A DNA stretch of 32,546 nucleotides from Coptodactyla brooksi (lineage: Eukaryota; Arthropoda; Insecta; Coleoptera; Scarabaeidae), in NCBI GenBank assembly GCA_033557675.1, contig JAWQRM010000072.1, positions 1 through 32,546 of the forward strand, read 5' to 3'. Both the position numbers and the translations under genes were made by a program. How positions within the stretch are numbered: the stretch's first letter is position 1; each line of letters begins with the position of its first letter. Below the pieces are notes generated by a model, which made no database searches, was not told the origin of the DNA, and saw only the letters and a list, made by a program, of their open reading frames with translations. This document shows, in pieces, positions 1 through 9,759 of the stretch.

Positions 1-1790
1 ATTTAGGAGATTATGTGAACCTTGACAATGCTTTGTAATTAATCACTCTTATCGGGCTACAAAAATTCTAAACAATGTTCTAAAAATCACACTTTGTTTA
101 TAGCATGTGATACATTTTCACGTCTTTTATATTTTACATTTGTTACGTCTTTAATAATAAAAGTTTGTGTTGTAATTAACGTAAAATCCACTTGGGGAAT
201 TTGGCATTTATTGTGTGATGGTTGGTAATATTGATATATTTTCCATTTGATAGTTTCTGTGACACAATCTTTTAAATAATATTTCCGGAAACAATAATAA
301 ATGCACAAGACACTTGTAGATTATGTGAAATTTAACAATGTTTTATAATCAATCGCTCTTTCCGGGCCACAAAAGTTGGGAACAAGGTTCTAAAAACACG
401 TTCTTTATCGCATGTGATACATTTTCACATCTTATATACTTTACATCTGCTATTTCTTTAATAATAAAAGTCTGAGTAATAATTAACGTAAAATCTGCTT
501 GGGGAATTTGGCATTTATTGTGTGACGGTTGGTAATGATATATTTTCCGTTTAACAGTTACTGCAACAATTTTTTTAAATATTAAATTTTCCGGAAATAC
601 GTTAATAAGTGCATTGCGAACAATGTTTGTTGTGTTTAGAACATTGCGAACAATGTTCTAAAAACGACACGCTTTTTATCGCATATGATACATTTTCACG
701 TCTTTTATATTTTAAATCTGTTACATCTTTAACAATAAAAGTCTAGGGAATTTGGCATTGGTTATGTAATGGTTGGTGACGTTAACATATTTGCCATTTG
801 ACAGTTATTATGACTAACATTTTGTTAAATAGTATTAAATTTTACAGAAGAAATATTTACTTAAATATATATTGAGAAATTTTTAAAAATTACAGCAATT
901 ACTGAATTCAAAACGATAATTGCAAGTGGATTTCAGAGGTTATGTTTGATGTTTAACAATATTTTATGTAGCCTACTTTTTAAAATATAATGTTCCATAA
1001 AAGTAACTTCATTTATTTTGAAGATTCGCACGAAAACTGTATATATAAGACGTCTAGATTTTAAAGGTTATGTGCAAACTTTGACTATTTTGTGATTATT
1101 CTTTTGCGGCCAAAAATAGTTGTGGAACCCTACTATTTCAATGTCCTAAAAACATTAGAAGTCGAACTAGTATATATTAAAAAACGACACGTTTTTATCG
1201 CATGTCATATGTTTTTACAATTAACGTAATAAGAATGTGGGTTAGAATTTACATAAAACCGACTTGGGGATTTTGGCATCTGTAGTATGATGGTTGGTGA
1301 TATTAATAGAATTGTGAAATTTGAAATGAGTTGATATTGGTGTAATAATTTATTTCAATATTATTTAATAAAGAATAATAAATGCTCAAGAGTCGTTTAG
1401 ATCTATTCTGTTTAAGCTTTTGATCATGTTTTATGCTTAATTTTCCAACACCCAATTTTTGAACCAATAATAATTTAATTATTATAAGTTATCTTCTTAT
1501 TGTCGGAAAAACATTGGAAATCTGAAGTGTGTATTAAAAAACAACACATTTTTTCGTATTTTACACCTTTTAACATTAATATTTGGATTTTGACAATATT
1601 TTTTTAAATACATATAGAGAACTTTTTAAAAATTACAACAATTACTAAATACAAAACGATAATTGAAAGTAGATTTCAGAGGTTATGTTTGAAGTTTGAC
1701 ATTGTTTTACGTAGCCAACTTTTTAAAAAATAATGTTCGATAAAAGTAACTTCATCTGTTTTGAAGAATCGTACGAAAACTGTATATATA
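1..1790. repeat. Tandem/higher-order repeat array (units A and B)
   Basis: Unit A recurs with landmarks such as a run reading TTGGGGAATTTGGCATTTAT near 192-211 and again near 499-518, an offset of about 307 bp. Shorter or diverged copies have their TTGGCAT landmark near 752 and 1273. A second unit, B (about 180 bp, landmarks AAAACGATAATTG and GAAAACTGTATATA), occurs at about 868-1050 and again at 1612-1785, about 742 bp apart, giving an A-A-A-B-A-A-B order. Copies differ by many substitutions and deletions, so the array looks old. I see no gene in it; short ORFs here are chance. Confidence 0.8.
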
Positions 1791-2372
1791 CGGTGTCGAA
1801 AATAAGTATTGGTACATCGTACACTTTTTATTAATAGCAATAGATTAGAAAACTATGCCGTGTGAAACGGTATCTTATTTTGGATAAGATCTTATCGATA
1901 AATTAACTCGAGTGTCTTAAATGAAATTTGAAAATTATCAAATATCATTTAGAGATTGTTCTCGTGCTCGTTCTAAAAATCGCCATGTGAACTTAACGTA
2001 ACGTCTAATTTATTCTGAACGTTATTTATGCACACTGATATGACATTTCCCAAAATCATCTATGACAAGTGACAGTTTTGGCAATCGTCAAAACTATTTT
2101 TGAAAACTAACAAATATTAAACTGTTAAATATTATTAAAACATAAAATATTCCAAAAGATGTACAAGCATTTCGGAAATTCTTATTAATAAAACTTTTAA
2201 GCTTAAAATTGGTAAACGTGAATGTATTTGAATATGTTAAATACGAAGCTTTTATTGCGTTCTTTATGCAAAACGCTTTATACTCACCTATCTTTTGGAA
2301 TTTATTAACTTACGCAGCAAGTCACGAATTTTTGTCTTCTTAATCAAAATTAAACACCTGAACCGCGACCGG
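1790..2372. other. Unique upstream region of the defensin-like gene
   Basis: There is no gene or recognisable repeat here. The stretch is AT-rich and lies between the upstream tandem array and the TATA box at 2373. It holds the two weak NF-kB-like matches listed separately. Confidence 0.4.
2042..2051 (-). promoter_or_regulatory. Possible NF-kB/Rel-like site (weak)
   Basis: Read on the minus strand, this decamer is GGGAAATGTC, close to the Rel-family pattern GGGRNNYYCC but with a mismatch at the end. A second partial match, CGGAAATTCT, is at 2173-2182. Rel sites upstream are usual for insect antimicrobial-peptide genes, and these lie 330 and 200 bp above the TATA box. Matches this short and imperfect can occur by chance. 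Confidence 0.2.
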
Positions 2373-2380
2373 TATAAATA
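2373..2380 (+). promoter_or_regulatory. TATA box of the defensin-like gene
   Basis: TATAAATA lies 128 bp upstream of the ATG at 2501. An initiator-like TCAGA follows at 2408, about 35 bp downstream, so transcription probably starts near 2405-2410 and the 5' UTR is about 90 nt. A strong TATA box is common in inducible insect immune genes. Confidence 0.6.
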
Positions 2381-2500
2381 CTTCTGTCGTACATTCCAGA
2401 GTACATTCAGAATAGTGCCATAGTAGATAAAACATTGTTATGGTTTGTTGTCATTTGGTAAATTGCTGAATGGGGGCGAGAAAAACTAGCGCAAATAAAA

Positions 2501-2582
2501 ATGATCAAATTCGTCTTATTTCTAGCGCTTCAGGTTGTGATGTTTTTGACAGTTCAATGTGCTCAAGGAAACTTTGGACGTG
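2501..2582 (+). CDS. Defensin-like gene, coding exon 1 (signal peptide)
   Basis: This exon encodes 27 residues plus the first base of codon 28. The start is chosen for its AAAATG context and because the signal peptide begins there. The splice donor GTAAAT follows at 2583. Reading past the donor gives only intron sequence made of satellite monomers. Confidence 0.78.
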
Positions 2583-4027
2583 GTAAATATTTATTTCTGG
2601 TACCCTTAGCAGTATGCACTTTAATCTTATCCGGTCATTCTTTCTTCTTTTGGGATTCTTTCTTCAAAAAAGTTATTTCTGGTCTCCTGAGGATGGTTTC
2701 TCTAGAGATTTTTCAAAATTTCTTTTTTTTTCAAACCTTCCTCAATGAGCAGCTCACAAAAACTGTGAGCTTATACATTATTAAAGAAAAATCATTAGTA
2801 ATCTAAAGATTCTAAGGATTTCCAATAAAAAATCTTCGTCTTGGAGCATTCTTTCTTTAAGAATGTGATTTCTGATCTTCTCAAGATGGTTTCTTTAGAA
2901 TTTTTTATGTTATTTTCCATGGAAAGTATCAGAATGCGATTTTTTGGATGGTGCACGTTCGAGATGTACAATTCTAAGATTAGGAATAACCTTTCTAAGG
3001 TTATTCCTAATGAGGAGCTCACAAAAACCATCGGCTCATGCATTTCCAAAAGAAAATTATTAAAATTCAGTGGATTATATGGAGTTTCAATAAAAAATCT
3101 TCGTCTTTAAGGACTCTTTCTTTAAAAATATTATTTGCAATTTTCTCAAGATAATTCCTTTAGAATTTTTTTCGATACTTCAATTTTAATTCCCATGGAA
3201 AATACTAAAGTGTCATTTTTGAGTGCACATTCGAGATTTACAATTCTAAGCAGATTGGGAATACGTTTCCTAACTGGGGAGTTTCTGAAAGAAAATCTTA
3301 AAATGCAGTGGATTATAAGGGCATTCAATAAAAAAATCCTCACCTTTGAGGATTCATTCTTTAAAAACTGACAAATAATCTCAAGATTATTTGTCTAGGC
3401 GTTTTCTTCTCGTAACTTTAATTTTTGTAAGGGTACTAAACTACTGTTTTTTGGGTGGTACAGATTCGAAATTTATAATTCTAAGGCGACTAGGAATAAG
3501 CTTCTTAATTGCGGAGTTCATTAAATCCATCAAGTCATTAATTTCCAAAAGAAAATCATTGAATTTCAGTAGATTATAAGGATTTTCAATTAGCAATTTC
3601 CGCCTTTAAGGATTCTTTTATTAAGAATGTTATTTCTAGTATTTTTTGGGCATTTTTTTCCAGACACTTAAATTTTGATTTCAATGCAAAGTACTAAGCT
3701 TCCATTTTCTGAGTGTACATTCATTCTAAGGAGCTCCCTAGCTCGGGAGCCCATCTTTTAAAGAAGTTAAATCGTGCACTAGTAAACAGGTACTTACCAC
3801 CCACAGATAACCGATAAATTTAACTTTCAGTTAGAAATGCTGAGCTCATGCGGATGAGGCGGAATGGCGACGAGACGACGACATCTGAGTCGATCACACT
3901 CTGCGACCCCATACACATGGTGTTCGCCGGGTTCTTAATAAACCACGTGTTCTGTGATCATTACTGTAGCACGCGACGGAAGTACGGGAGGGGATCTTGT
4001 CGGATTGGAAAATGCGTTTGCTATTAG
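2501..4027 (+). CDS. Defensin-like secreted cysteine-rich peptide (two exons)
   Basis: Joining exon 1 (2501-2582) to exon 2 (3831-4027) through a GT-AG intron (GTAAAT donor, TTTCAG acceptor, phase 1) gives an open frame of 92 residues. Residues 1 to about 20 are a classic signal peptide with a long hydrophobic core. Residues 35-38 are R-M-R-R, a furin-type propeptide site, which would free a 54-residue mature peptide. Six cysteines at 52, 69, 73, 84, 89 and 91 give C-x16-C-x3-C-x10-C-x4-C-x-C, matching the arthropod defensin pattern of the CS-alpha/beta fold; the stretch GFLINHVFCDHYC resembles the defensin helix region. The cationic residues lie mostly after Cys73. The expected role is a secreted antimicrobial peptide of haemolymph. 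That role is inferred; the spacing and processing signals are seen. The N-loop of 16 residues is at the long end for insect defensins. Candidate polyA signals (AATAAA-type) follow near 4069 and 4185. Confidence 0.8.
2620..3725. repeat. Satellite-like tandem array 1 (about 255-bp unit), in the defensin intron
   Basis: Each unit begins with a TCTTTAAGGATTCTTTCTTTAA-like motif (near 2640, 2836, 3101, 3343 and 3602). It continues through a CATGGAAA motif, GATTTACAATTCTAAG and a GGAATAA motif to AATAAAAAATCTTC. The spacing of 200-265 bp gives about four to five diverged copies. Short ORFs that recur in each unit follow the repeat and are not genes. Confidence 0.85.
3831..4027 (+). CDS. Defensin-like gene, coding exon 2 (propeptide and mature peptide)
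   Basis: The exon follows a pyrimidine-rich acceptor ending TTTCAG at 3830. It runs 64 residues to a TAG stop at 4025-4027 and contains the R-M-R-R site and all six cysteines. Its base composition is clearly more GC-rich than the surrounding repeat, as expected for conserved coding DNA. Confidence 0.8.
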
Positions 4028-4206
4028 TGGTTAAGATTTTTATTCAGCACTAACGATACAATAAATCAATTAAACTGATATTTTATACAATAAGATGTAG
4101 AATGTTAACCCCGTTTACAAAAGTTTTTTTGCCTTTCCTATAATTTTTAAATATTCATTTTATTTTCCATTATGTAAATTTAAAATAAATCTCAAGTGAG
4201 TTTTTA

Positions 4207-4373
4207 ATCCTCATCGCTGTCGTTGTTACCCTTCGAGAATGCGTATAATAGACCTCCAATAACACCCACGGCTGCGGCCCCTGCTCCCAGAGCGCCTAGG
4301 GTACTCCACGAGGATGACCCTTGTGCTTGTTGTCTGGGTGCCGGACGAGGTGATTGTTTCCTTTGCTGCTATG
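4207..4373 (-). CDS. Exon of an unidentified membrane protein (partial gene)
   Basis: On the minus strand a pyrimidine-rich tract ending in ATAG (4374) is followed by an open frame of 54 residues ending in TAA at 4207-4209. It starts Gln/Pro-rich and then has a Gly/Ala-rich hydrophobic helix of about 20 residues (STLGALGAGAAAVGVIGGLL). It closes with a short acidic tail, KGNNDSDED. This looks like the last exon of a tail-anchored or inner-membrane protein. A possible donor (AAGG-GTAAC) inside it means it could instead be internal. Composition is far richer in GC than the flanking satellite. I could not find its upstream exons in the window and do not recognise the protein. An in-frame stop just before the acceptor shows it is not a longer single exon. 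Confidence 0.5.
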
Positions 4374-4439
4374 AAAAGGATAAGGAGAATAATAATGCAC
4401 AAAATAAATAAATATATATATTTCTATGATGTCCTATCC

Positions 4440-5700
4440 GATTGTTTCCCTTCACATGGGAAATGACTAAATTATAATTTTCATCTTTAAGTGTTCTTTC
4501 TTTAAGAACATTATTTCTGGTTATATCAACATAGTTTCCCTAGGATTTTTGTTTTTTACACTTCAATTTTAATTTTCATGGAAAATAATGAACTGCAATT
4601 CCATTGGGTGCACATTCTAGATTTACAATTATAAGGGGACCAGGAGTAAGCTTCTTTCTTGTAGAGTTTACAAAAATCATGAGGTCATTAATTCCCAAGG
4701 ATAAATCGTCGCAATTTAATGTCTTCTTTAATAAAAAAATCTTCATCTTTAAGTGTTCTTTCTTTAAGAACATCATTTCTGGTCATATCAACATAGTTTC
4801 CCTAGGATTTTTGTTCTTTACACTTCAATTTTAATTTTCGTGGAAAGTAATGAACTGCAATTCCATTGGGTGCATATTCCAGATTTACAATTATAAGTAG
4901 ACCAGCAATAGACTTCTTTCTTGTAGAGTTTACAAAAATCATGAGGTCATTAATTTCCAAAGATAAATCGTCGAAATTTAAAGGTTTTTTAACAAAAAAC
5001 ATATCTTTGTGTTCTGTCTTTAAGAACATTATTTCTGGTCACATCAATATAGTTTTCCTAGGATTTTTGTTTTTTACACTTCAATTTTAATTTTCATGCA
5101 AGGTAATGAACTGCAATTCTGTTGGGTGCATATTCTAGATTTACAATTATAACAAGACGAGGAATAAGCTTCCTTCTTGTGGAGTTTACAAAAATCATGA
5201 AATCATTAATTTCCAAAGATAAATCGTCGAAATTTAATGATTTTTTAATAAAAAAAATGTTCATCTTTAAATGTTTTTTCTTTAAGAACATTATTTCTGG
5301 TCATATCAACATAGTTTCCCTAGGATTTTTGTTCTTTACACTTCAATTTTAATTTTCAGGGAAAATCCTGAACTGCAATTTTTCAAGATTTGCAAGATTC
5401 AGATTTCTAAGCAGACTGGAGATAATCTTCCAATGGCGGACCACATAAAAATCATCAGGACATTCATTTTTAACAAAAAGTAATTGAAATTCAATGCATT
5501 ATAAAGATTCTCAATAAAAAGAAACATTTGCCTTTATGAGTTCTTTCTTTAAAAAAGTTATTTCTGGTGGTGTCAAGAGGGTTTTTCAAAATTTCCTTTT
5601 GTTGAATTTTCTATTTCCATTGAATTTCCATGGAAAGTACTAAACTGCATTTTGTTAGGTGTATAGTCGAGATTCACATTTCTAAGCAGACTAGGAATAA
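4440..5700. repeat. Satellite-like tandem array 2, same family as array 1
   Basis: About five head-to-tail units have the motif TCTTTAAGTGTTCTTTCTTT near 4484, 4744, 5006, 5263 and 5528, a period of about 255-262 bp. Units in the middle are much more alike than those of array 1, which suggests more recent homogenisation. Each unit yields matching short ORFs on both strands; these follow the repeat and are not genes. Confidence 0.88.
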
Positions 5701-5759
5701 GTTAGGAGTTGTATCGGTTGTACAGTATTGTAGGCACTTATAGTATTAAGGTATCGGGA

Positions 5760-5850
5760 ACCAGCCTTAAGGAAAGAAATAAAAACCTTTTTCTTTTCAC
5801 CAAGCTTTCGAACAATATTTATTCTTCTTCAGGGTTCAAGCTATAAATGT
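5760..5850 (-). mobile_element. Penelope-like element tail (relic)
   Basis: Read on the minus strand there is CCTGAAGAAGAAT, then ATTGTTCGAAAGCTTGGTG, then a run of AAAAGAAAAAGG. This arrangement (CTGAAGA, short stem, CGAAAGC) is the kind seen at the ends of Penelope-like retroelements, where it relates to hammerhead-type motifs. No reverse-transcriptase reading frame is recognisable next to it. The identification is from pattern memory and is tentative. Confidence 0.4.
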
Positions 5851-6184
5851 ACATGAAACAACTGTTTAATACAAAATAATTATAAAATTTAATTCAAGTT
5901 ACTTACAATAGAAGTCAACCTAACTTTGAAACACAAGATTCAAAAAGAAAAAGAAACAATTCCTGCTGACAAACAGTACCTGAAGGGAGAACTTGGTAGT
6001 ATAATGAAAAGAACCAATTCAAATCTTATAGACTTTGAGAAACATTTGCGTAGAGCATACAAAAAAGATTTAATAATATAAAGAGTAATAACATTAAGCA
6101 ATTGAATAGTTTAAAAAGTCCTTCTCCATCGGAGATATAATTAGTAATAACTATAATTGTAGTAATAATTAGTAATTTACCTAG

Positions 6185-6675
6185 ACATGTTGCAGTTATG
6201 GTTGTTTCCGCAGCTAGCCGAAGATTCCACGGATTTTGTCTACCAACAAGACGGGGCACCCCTTCATTGGAGCCTCGATGCTCGTGCTGAACCATGAACT
6301 CCAGCATCGCTGGATTGGCCGTGTTGGTGATGATGACCTCGCTTTCTTACCCTGGCCTTCCCGGTCGCCAGATTTAACGCCGTGTAATTTCTTCCTTTGG
6401 GGACGCATTAAGGACATTGTTTACGTACCCCCACTACCAAAAACGATGGAAGTGCTGAAGAAACGGATCAGTGATGCATTGATGAACATTGACGCGATCA
6501 CGCTACAAAATGTGTGGATGGAATTGCACTACCGCCTGGACGTGTGTCGTATGACCAAGAGGGCTCGTTTTGTAGCTATGGCGCTTGGACATTTTGTAGC
6601 TATTTTCATATATCAATCGTATTTGTAACTATAATACTTTTGAATAAATCGGGTTTTGAAATTGAATGATTCTTT
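6185..6675 (+). mobile_element. Mariner-like transposase 3' part (broken)
   Basis: The + strand encodes a block with VYQQDGAPLHW, then a frameshift near 6270-6285. It then reads LQHRWIGRVGDDDLAFLPWP, SPDLTPCNFFLWG and a C-terminal region ending near 6627. QQDGAP.H and SPDLTPCD are the second and third catalytic blocks of Tc1/mariner-type DDD/DDE transposases. Here the third acidic residue is Asn (PCN), so this copy would be dead even without the frameshift. The element's 3' end is probably the CCTGTATA near 6685. The first catalytic Asp region and N-terminus are absent. Confidence 0.75.
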
Positions 6676-6694
6676 TGTAGTAACCCTGTATATA

Positions 6695-6790
6695 ATCTCC
6701 ATAAAAATTTCACCCGGGTCGGTGCAGTACTAACCAAATTATGAACAAAAAACTAAGTGGACGTAAATCATCTTTACATTCTGTATAATT
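6695..6790 (+). repeat. Dispersed repeat, copy 1
   Basis: A stretch containing CACCCGGGT, GGTGCAGTACTAACCAA and GTGGACGTAAATCATCTTTA recurs in inverted orientation at 18240-18345 with only a few differences over about 85 bp. No coding content is seen. It lies just beyond the 3' end of the mariner relic and may be part of a longer, unnamed element. Confidence 0.8.
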
Positions 6791-6944
6791 CTATTTGCAT
6801 TTGCGGTACTTTACTTCTATTACTTTGCTGGTTATTTTTATTAACTTAATTATATTATTATTAACTTGATGTTTTTAAATAGAACAACCCAATGATTTAA
6901 TTTTAAATACCACATATAAAAACATAAAAACTTGCTATGATATT

Positions 6945-7265
6945 CAGGGCGTATTATTTCAAAATCCGGTTGGGTAATTTTTAGAATAAAGCGAACACCT
7001 TCTACATTCGAAAATAGTTGGAAATTGTGTGAAATATTTTTTCTCAAGAGAAGAATAATAGTTCAAAGAAAAATGTTGGTGGTACAGCTGTCATTTTTTT
7101 TTCAAAAATATGAAATAACGCCCAAACGGTGCGATTTATAGCTGATATATAATAATTAAAGTGGCTCTTAAATCTTATAAGGAATTAAAAAATGTAGTAA
7201 TATACTGGATGTTCCATTTAAAGATCTGAAGTTGGGTAGTTTTTAGAATAAACTGAACACTATTT
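6945..7265 (+). repeat. Tandem repeat family with 260-290-bp unit (copies a, b)
   Basis: Unit heads (CAGGGCG or a variant, then ATTT, TTGGGTAGTTTTTAGAATAA, GAACAC) are at 6945 and 7205, 260 bp apart. The intervening tail contains AATAACGCCCAAACGGTG and ATAATTAAAGTGGC. The same head-and-tail order is seen again at 32140-32546. The head resembles a mariner-type inverted-repeat end flanked by TA, so the unit may be a MITE that has become tandem. Confidence 0.75.
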
Positions 7266-7269
7266 TGGG

Positions 7270-7500
7270 TCAATTCGACCGATCCGAGCACAACAGTCCC
7301 TGTGGTACAGGCAACCAACATCACAGCACCAGAAGACGGCTCCCGCGATAATCTTGAGCCGCCCCAGATGAAGATCGTAGTATACAAAAACCTCGTTCGT
7401 GCCGCCCACCAGATTCTCCCAAAATTTCAAGCCAATCGATCGACTACTTTTCGAGTTTTGCGAACACAAACATACGCATTTTTAGTCCTACTTTTTATAT
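7270..7500. other. GC-richer unrecognised segment
   Basis: This segment, roughly half G+C over 7280-7450, stands out from its AT-rich surroundings and is open on both strands. The + frame from 7302 reads a run with a possible N-glycosylation site (NIT) and IVVYKNLVRAAHQILPK. The minus frames are also open. I recognise no family and see no clear splice sites. It could be a stray exon, a gene fragment or part of a transposon. Confidence 0.3.
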
Positions 7501-7503
7501 ATG

Positions 7504-7770
7504 CAGTGCCGTCTAAAAGTATCCGGACACTTTTACCGAGGCCCGGTTCGACCCTTAACAGTCGTTCTGGATAGTTGTATGTAGAACTTTTCTGTCCAGA
7601 ATTTTGTCCTCTTCAACCTGAGATAGTTTCCGAATCGATCCAGCGTCATCGCGTAGAGCTACGGCGCCTGGAATTTCAAGGGTACGAAAGTCCTGCCACT
7701 TTCAGATTCGTACCTGCAGGCATCTCGAAGCAATCAGCATCTGAAGCTTTCGAGTTATATCTGTGATAAG
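7504..7770 (+). mobile_element. Tc1-like element 5' end (fragment)
   Basis: CAGTGCCGTCTAAAAGTATC, followed by CGGACAC, resembles the terminal inverted repeat of Tc1-like elements (CAGT..., ...AAAAGTAT.CGGACAC). The following 250 bp are GC-richer than the surroundings but hold no transposase I can recognise. No matching inverted end was found downstream. Confidence 0.35.
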
Positions 7771-8347
7771 AGCAGGTAGAGAGGTACATCACATATGAAA
7801 CGACGTAAAATCGATGGCCTTCAAGAGCTAAGAAGAGAAAACGGCAAAACCTCCTAATATTCTAATTGGAAACGGCCCATAATAAGCAGTAAAAATTGAT
7901 GTACAAAAGAACGTTCGACTCGAAAAAGTACGCGTTCAAGATTTCATCCAAAAAGGTTTCGGTGTACTGAATGTTTAAAAGGTTTATTTACCTACAAAAA
8001 ATTCTCTAAGTTTGTTCCTCCGATTTCGATACACAGCTGAGCTAGGCAAGTTAGATAATCCAAATACTGAAACGCAATAATCATATGATTCCGAATAATC
8101 CAATGATGGGATAATAAAATAATTAAAGAAATTTTAATTCGAATTATTCCATCGCGAAATGTAGATAGTCTACTTAGTTTGCAAAATAAGAGTACTTACA
8201 GAAACCATAGATGCCGTTAATATTCATCTATACATTTGCTTTTATTTTGGATAGTTGAGGTTACGTTTTAAGATTTAAACTATTATGAAACTTTTTTAAG
8301 TTTTTTGAACATACCCTAATTTACCCTAGTATGTACATGAATAAACT
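7771..8347. other. Upstream region of OXSM, no gene seen
   Basis: I see no coding region or named repeat here. The last 200 bases hold the OXSM promoter by position, with no TATA box in a convincing place. Confidence 0.3.
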
Positions 8348-8359
8348 TAATTAGTTAAA

Positions 8360-9622
8360 ATGCAGCGTAGAGTCGTCGTTACTGGATTAGGAGTCCTATC
8401 TCCAGTAGGAAATAGCGTCAATGAAGCTTGGAAAAATATAGTTAACGGCAAGTGCGGTATTTCCAAACTGGAGGAAGCGGAATACAGCCACCTACCATGC
8501 AAAATAGCTGGCCTAATCAAAGAAAATGGGTCGAGAATTGATCTAACCAAACATTTTACCAAATCTGAATTACGGTCCGTTAGTCCTGCTACAGCATATG
8601 CATTATATGCAGTAAAAGAGGCAATAACAGATGCTCAACTATTGGACATACCGGAAGATGAGAAACGAAACATTGGGGTAGCAGTCGGAATGGGTATGGT
8701 AGATTTGACGGATATTTGTGATACATATACAGCATTTAACAAAAGTTATAAGCAAGTAAGCCCATTTTTTGTACCAAGGATTTTAGCTAATATGGCTGCA
8801 GGACAAATAAGCATAAAATACGGTTTTCGGGGACCCAACCATTCAGTTTCTACAGCCTGTGCGACAGGGGCTCACGCCATAGGAGATTCTTTTAGATTTA
8901 TACGTAATGGTGATGCTGATGTTATGGTATGCGGAGGTACAGAAGCATGCATATCGCCTCTTTCGATTACTGCTTTTTGTAGACTACGAGCTCTAAGCAC
9001 TTCTTATAATGATCGTCCAGAAAAAGCGTCTAGACCTTTTGACAAAAAACGAGAGGGATTTGTAATGGGTGAAGGCAGTGCAATTTTAATTTTGGAAGAA
9101 TTGCAGCGTGCTTTAAAAAGAAATGCTCCAATTTATGCGGAAATCTTAGGGTACGGTTTATCTGGAGATGCTTCACATTTAACAGCTCCAAGATCTGATG
9201 GCACTGGTGCAATTTTTGCTATGGAACGGGCTATTAGAGATGCCAGGATAGAAAAATCTGCTGTTGGTTATATCAATGCCCATGCAACATCGACTCCACT
9301 AGGAGATGGAATAGAGGCCAAAGCAATAGAGACTTTGTTTGAGGGTTCTAGCGATAAAATTAATGTGTCTTCGACAAAAGGGGCCCATGGACATCTCTTG
9401 GGTGCAGCTGGAAATTTAGAAGCTGTGTTCACCATCAAGGCTGTACAAGAAGGAATACTTCCCCCAACCATAAACTTGGAAAATGCAGAAGATACCATCC
9501 TTAATCTTATAAGAGATAATAACGTCCAATGGAATGGAACAGATAGGAGAATAGCGTTGAAAAATGCTTTTGGATTTGGCGGGACTAATGCTAGTTTATG
9601 CATTGCTCAATATATTAGTTAA
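8360..9622 (+). CDS. OXSM: 3-oxoacyl-[acyl-carrier-protein] synthase, mitochondrial type (KAS II)
   Basis: The frame encodes 420 residues, the size of a bacterial FabF-type condensing enzyme. It elongates acyl chains on acyl-carrier protein by decarboxylative condensation with malonyl-ACP in the mitochondrial type II fatty-acid pathway, which feeds lipoic acid synthesis. The fold starts at residue 4 (RVVVTGLGVLSPVG). The catalytic Cys is at about 167 in STACATGAH, the first His at about 308 in NAHATSTPLGD and the second at about 345 in GHLLGAAG. The C-terminal glycine loop is FGFGGTNASL. All are intact. An in-frame TAA at 8348 rules out a longer start in this exon. The enzyme domain therefore begins almost at Met1, with no clear cleavable presequence; a targeting exon upstream is possible but not seen. 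The gene is intronless over its whole domain and carries no disruption, so it looks functional. Confidence 0.95.
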   Translation: MQRRVVVTGLGVLSPVGNSVNEAWKNIVNGKCGISKLEEAEYSHLPCKIAGLIKENGSRIDLTKHFTKSELRSVSPATAYALYAVKEAITDAQLLDIPEDEKRNIGVAVGMGMVDLTDICDTYTAFNKSYKQVSPFFVPRILANMAAGQISIKYGFRGPNHSVSTACATGAHAIGDSFRFIRNGDADVMVCGGTEACISPLSITAFCRLRALSTSYNDRPEKASRPFDKKREGFVMGEGSAILILEELQRALKRNAPIYAEILGYGLSGDASHLTAPRSDGTGAIFAMERAIRDARIEKSAVGYINAHATSTPLGDGIEAKAIETLFEGSSDKINVSSTKGAHGHLLGAAGNLEAVFTIKAVQEGILPPTINLENAEDTILNLIRDNNVQWNGTDRRIALKNAFGFGGTNASLCIAQYIS

Positions 9623-9707
9623 CATAATATATTTATATATAGTTTGTTAATTATATAATTATTTTACCAATATAGAGTTTTGTCAGTATACTGTACTTTT
9701 GATTTTT

Positions 9708-9713
9708 AATAAA
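9708..9713 (+). terminator. PolyA signal of OXSM
   Basis: AATAAA lies 86 bp past the OXSM stop codon in a short AT-rich 3' UTR. It is followed by T-rich sequence. Confidence 0.65.
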
Positions 9714-9759
9714 GTTTTAAATCAGAACTTTTTCTCAATTTGATATGATATTCAATTCA

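Noticed and set aside
1..1790. CRISPR-like repeat array
   Set aside because: Units are about 180-305 bp, diverged, with no short identical repeats and spacers, and the DNA is animal nuclear.
2841..5352. Series of similar 60-90-residue ORFs on both strands
   Set aside because: They recur at the period of the satellite unit, with the same relative position in each copy, and have no start context, splice signals or domains of their own.
9030..9603. Minus-strand ORFs of 60 and 111 residues opposite OXSM
   Set aside because: They are antisense shadows of the conserved OXSM frame.
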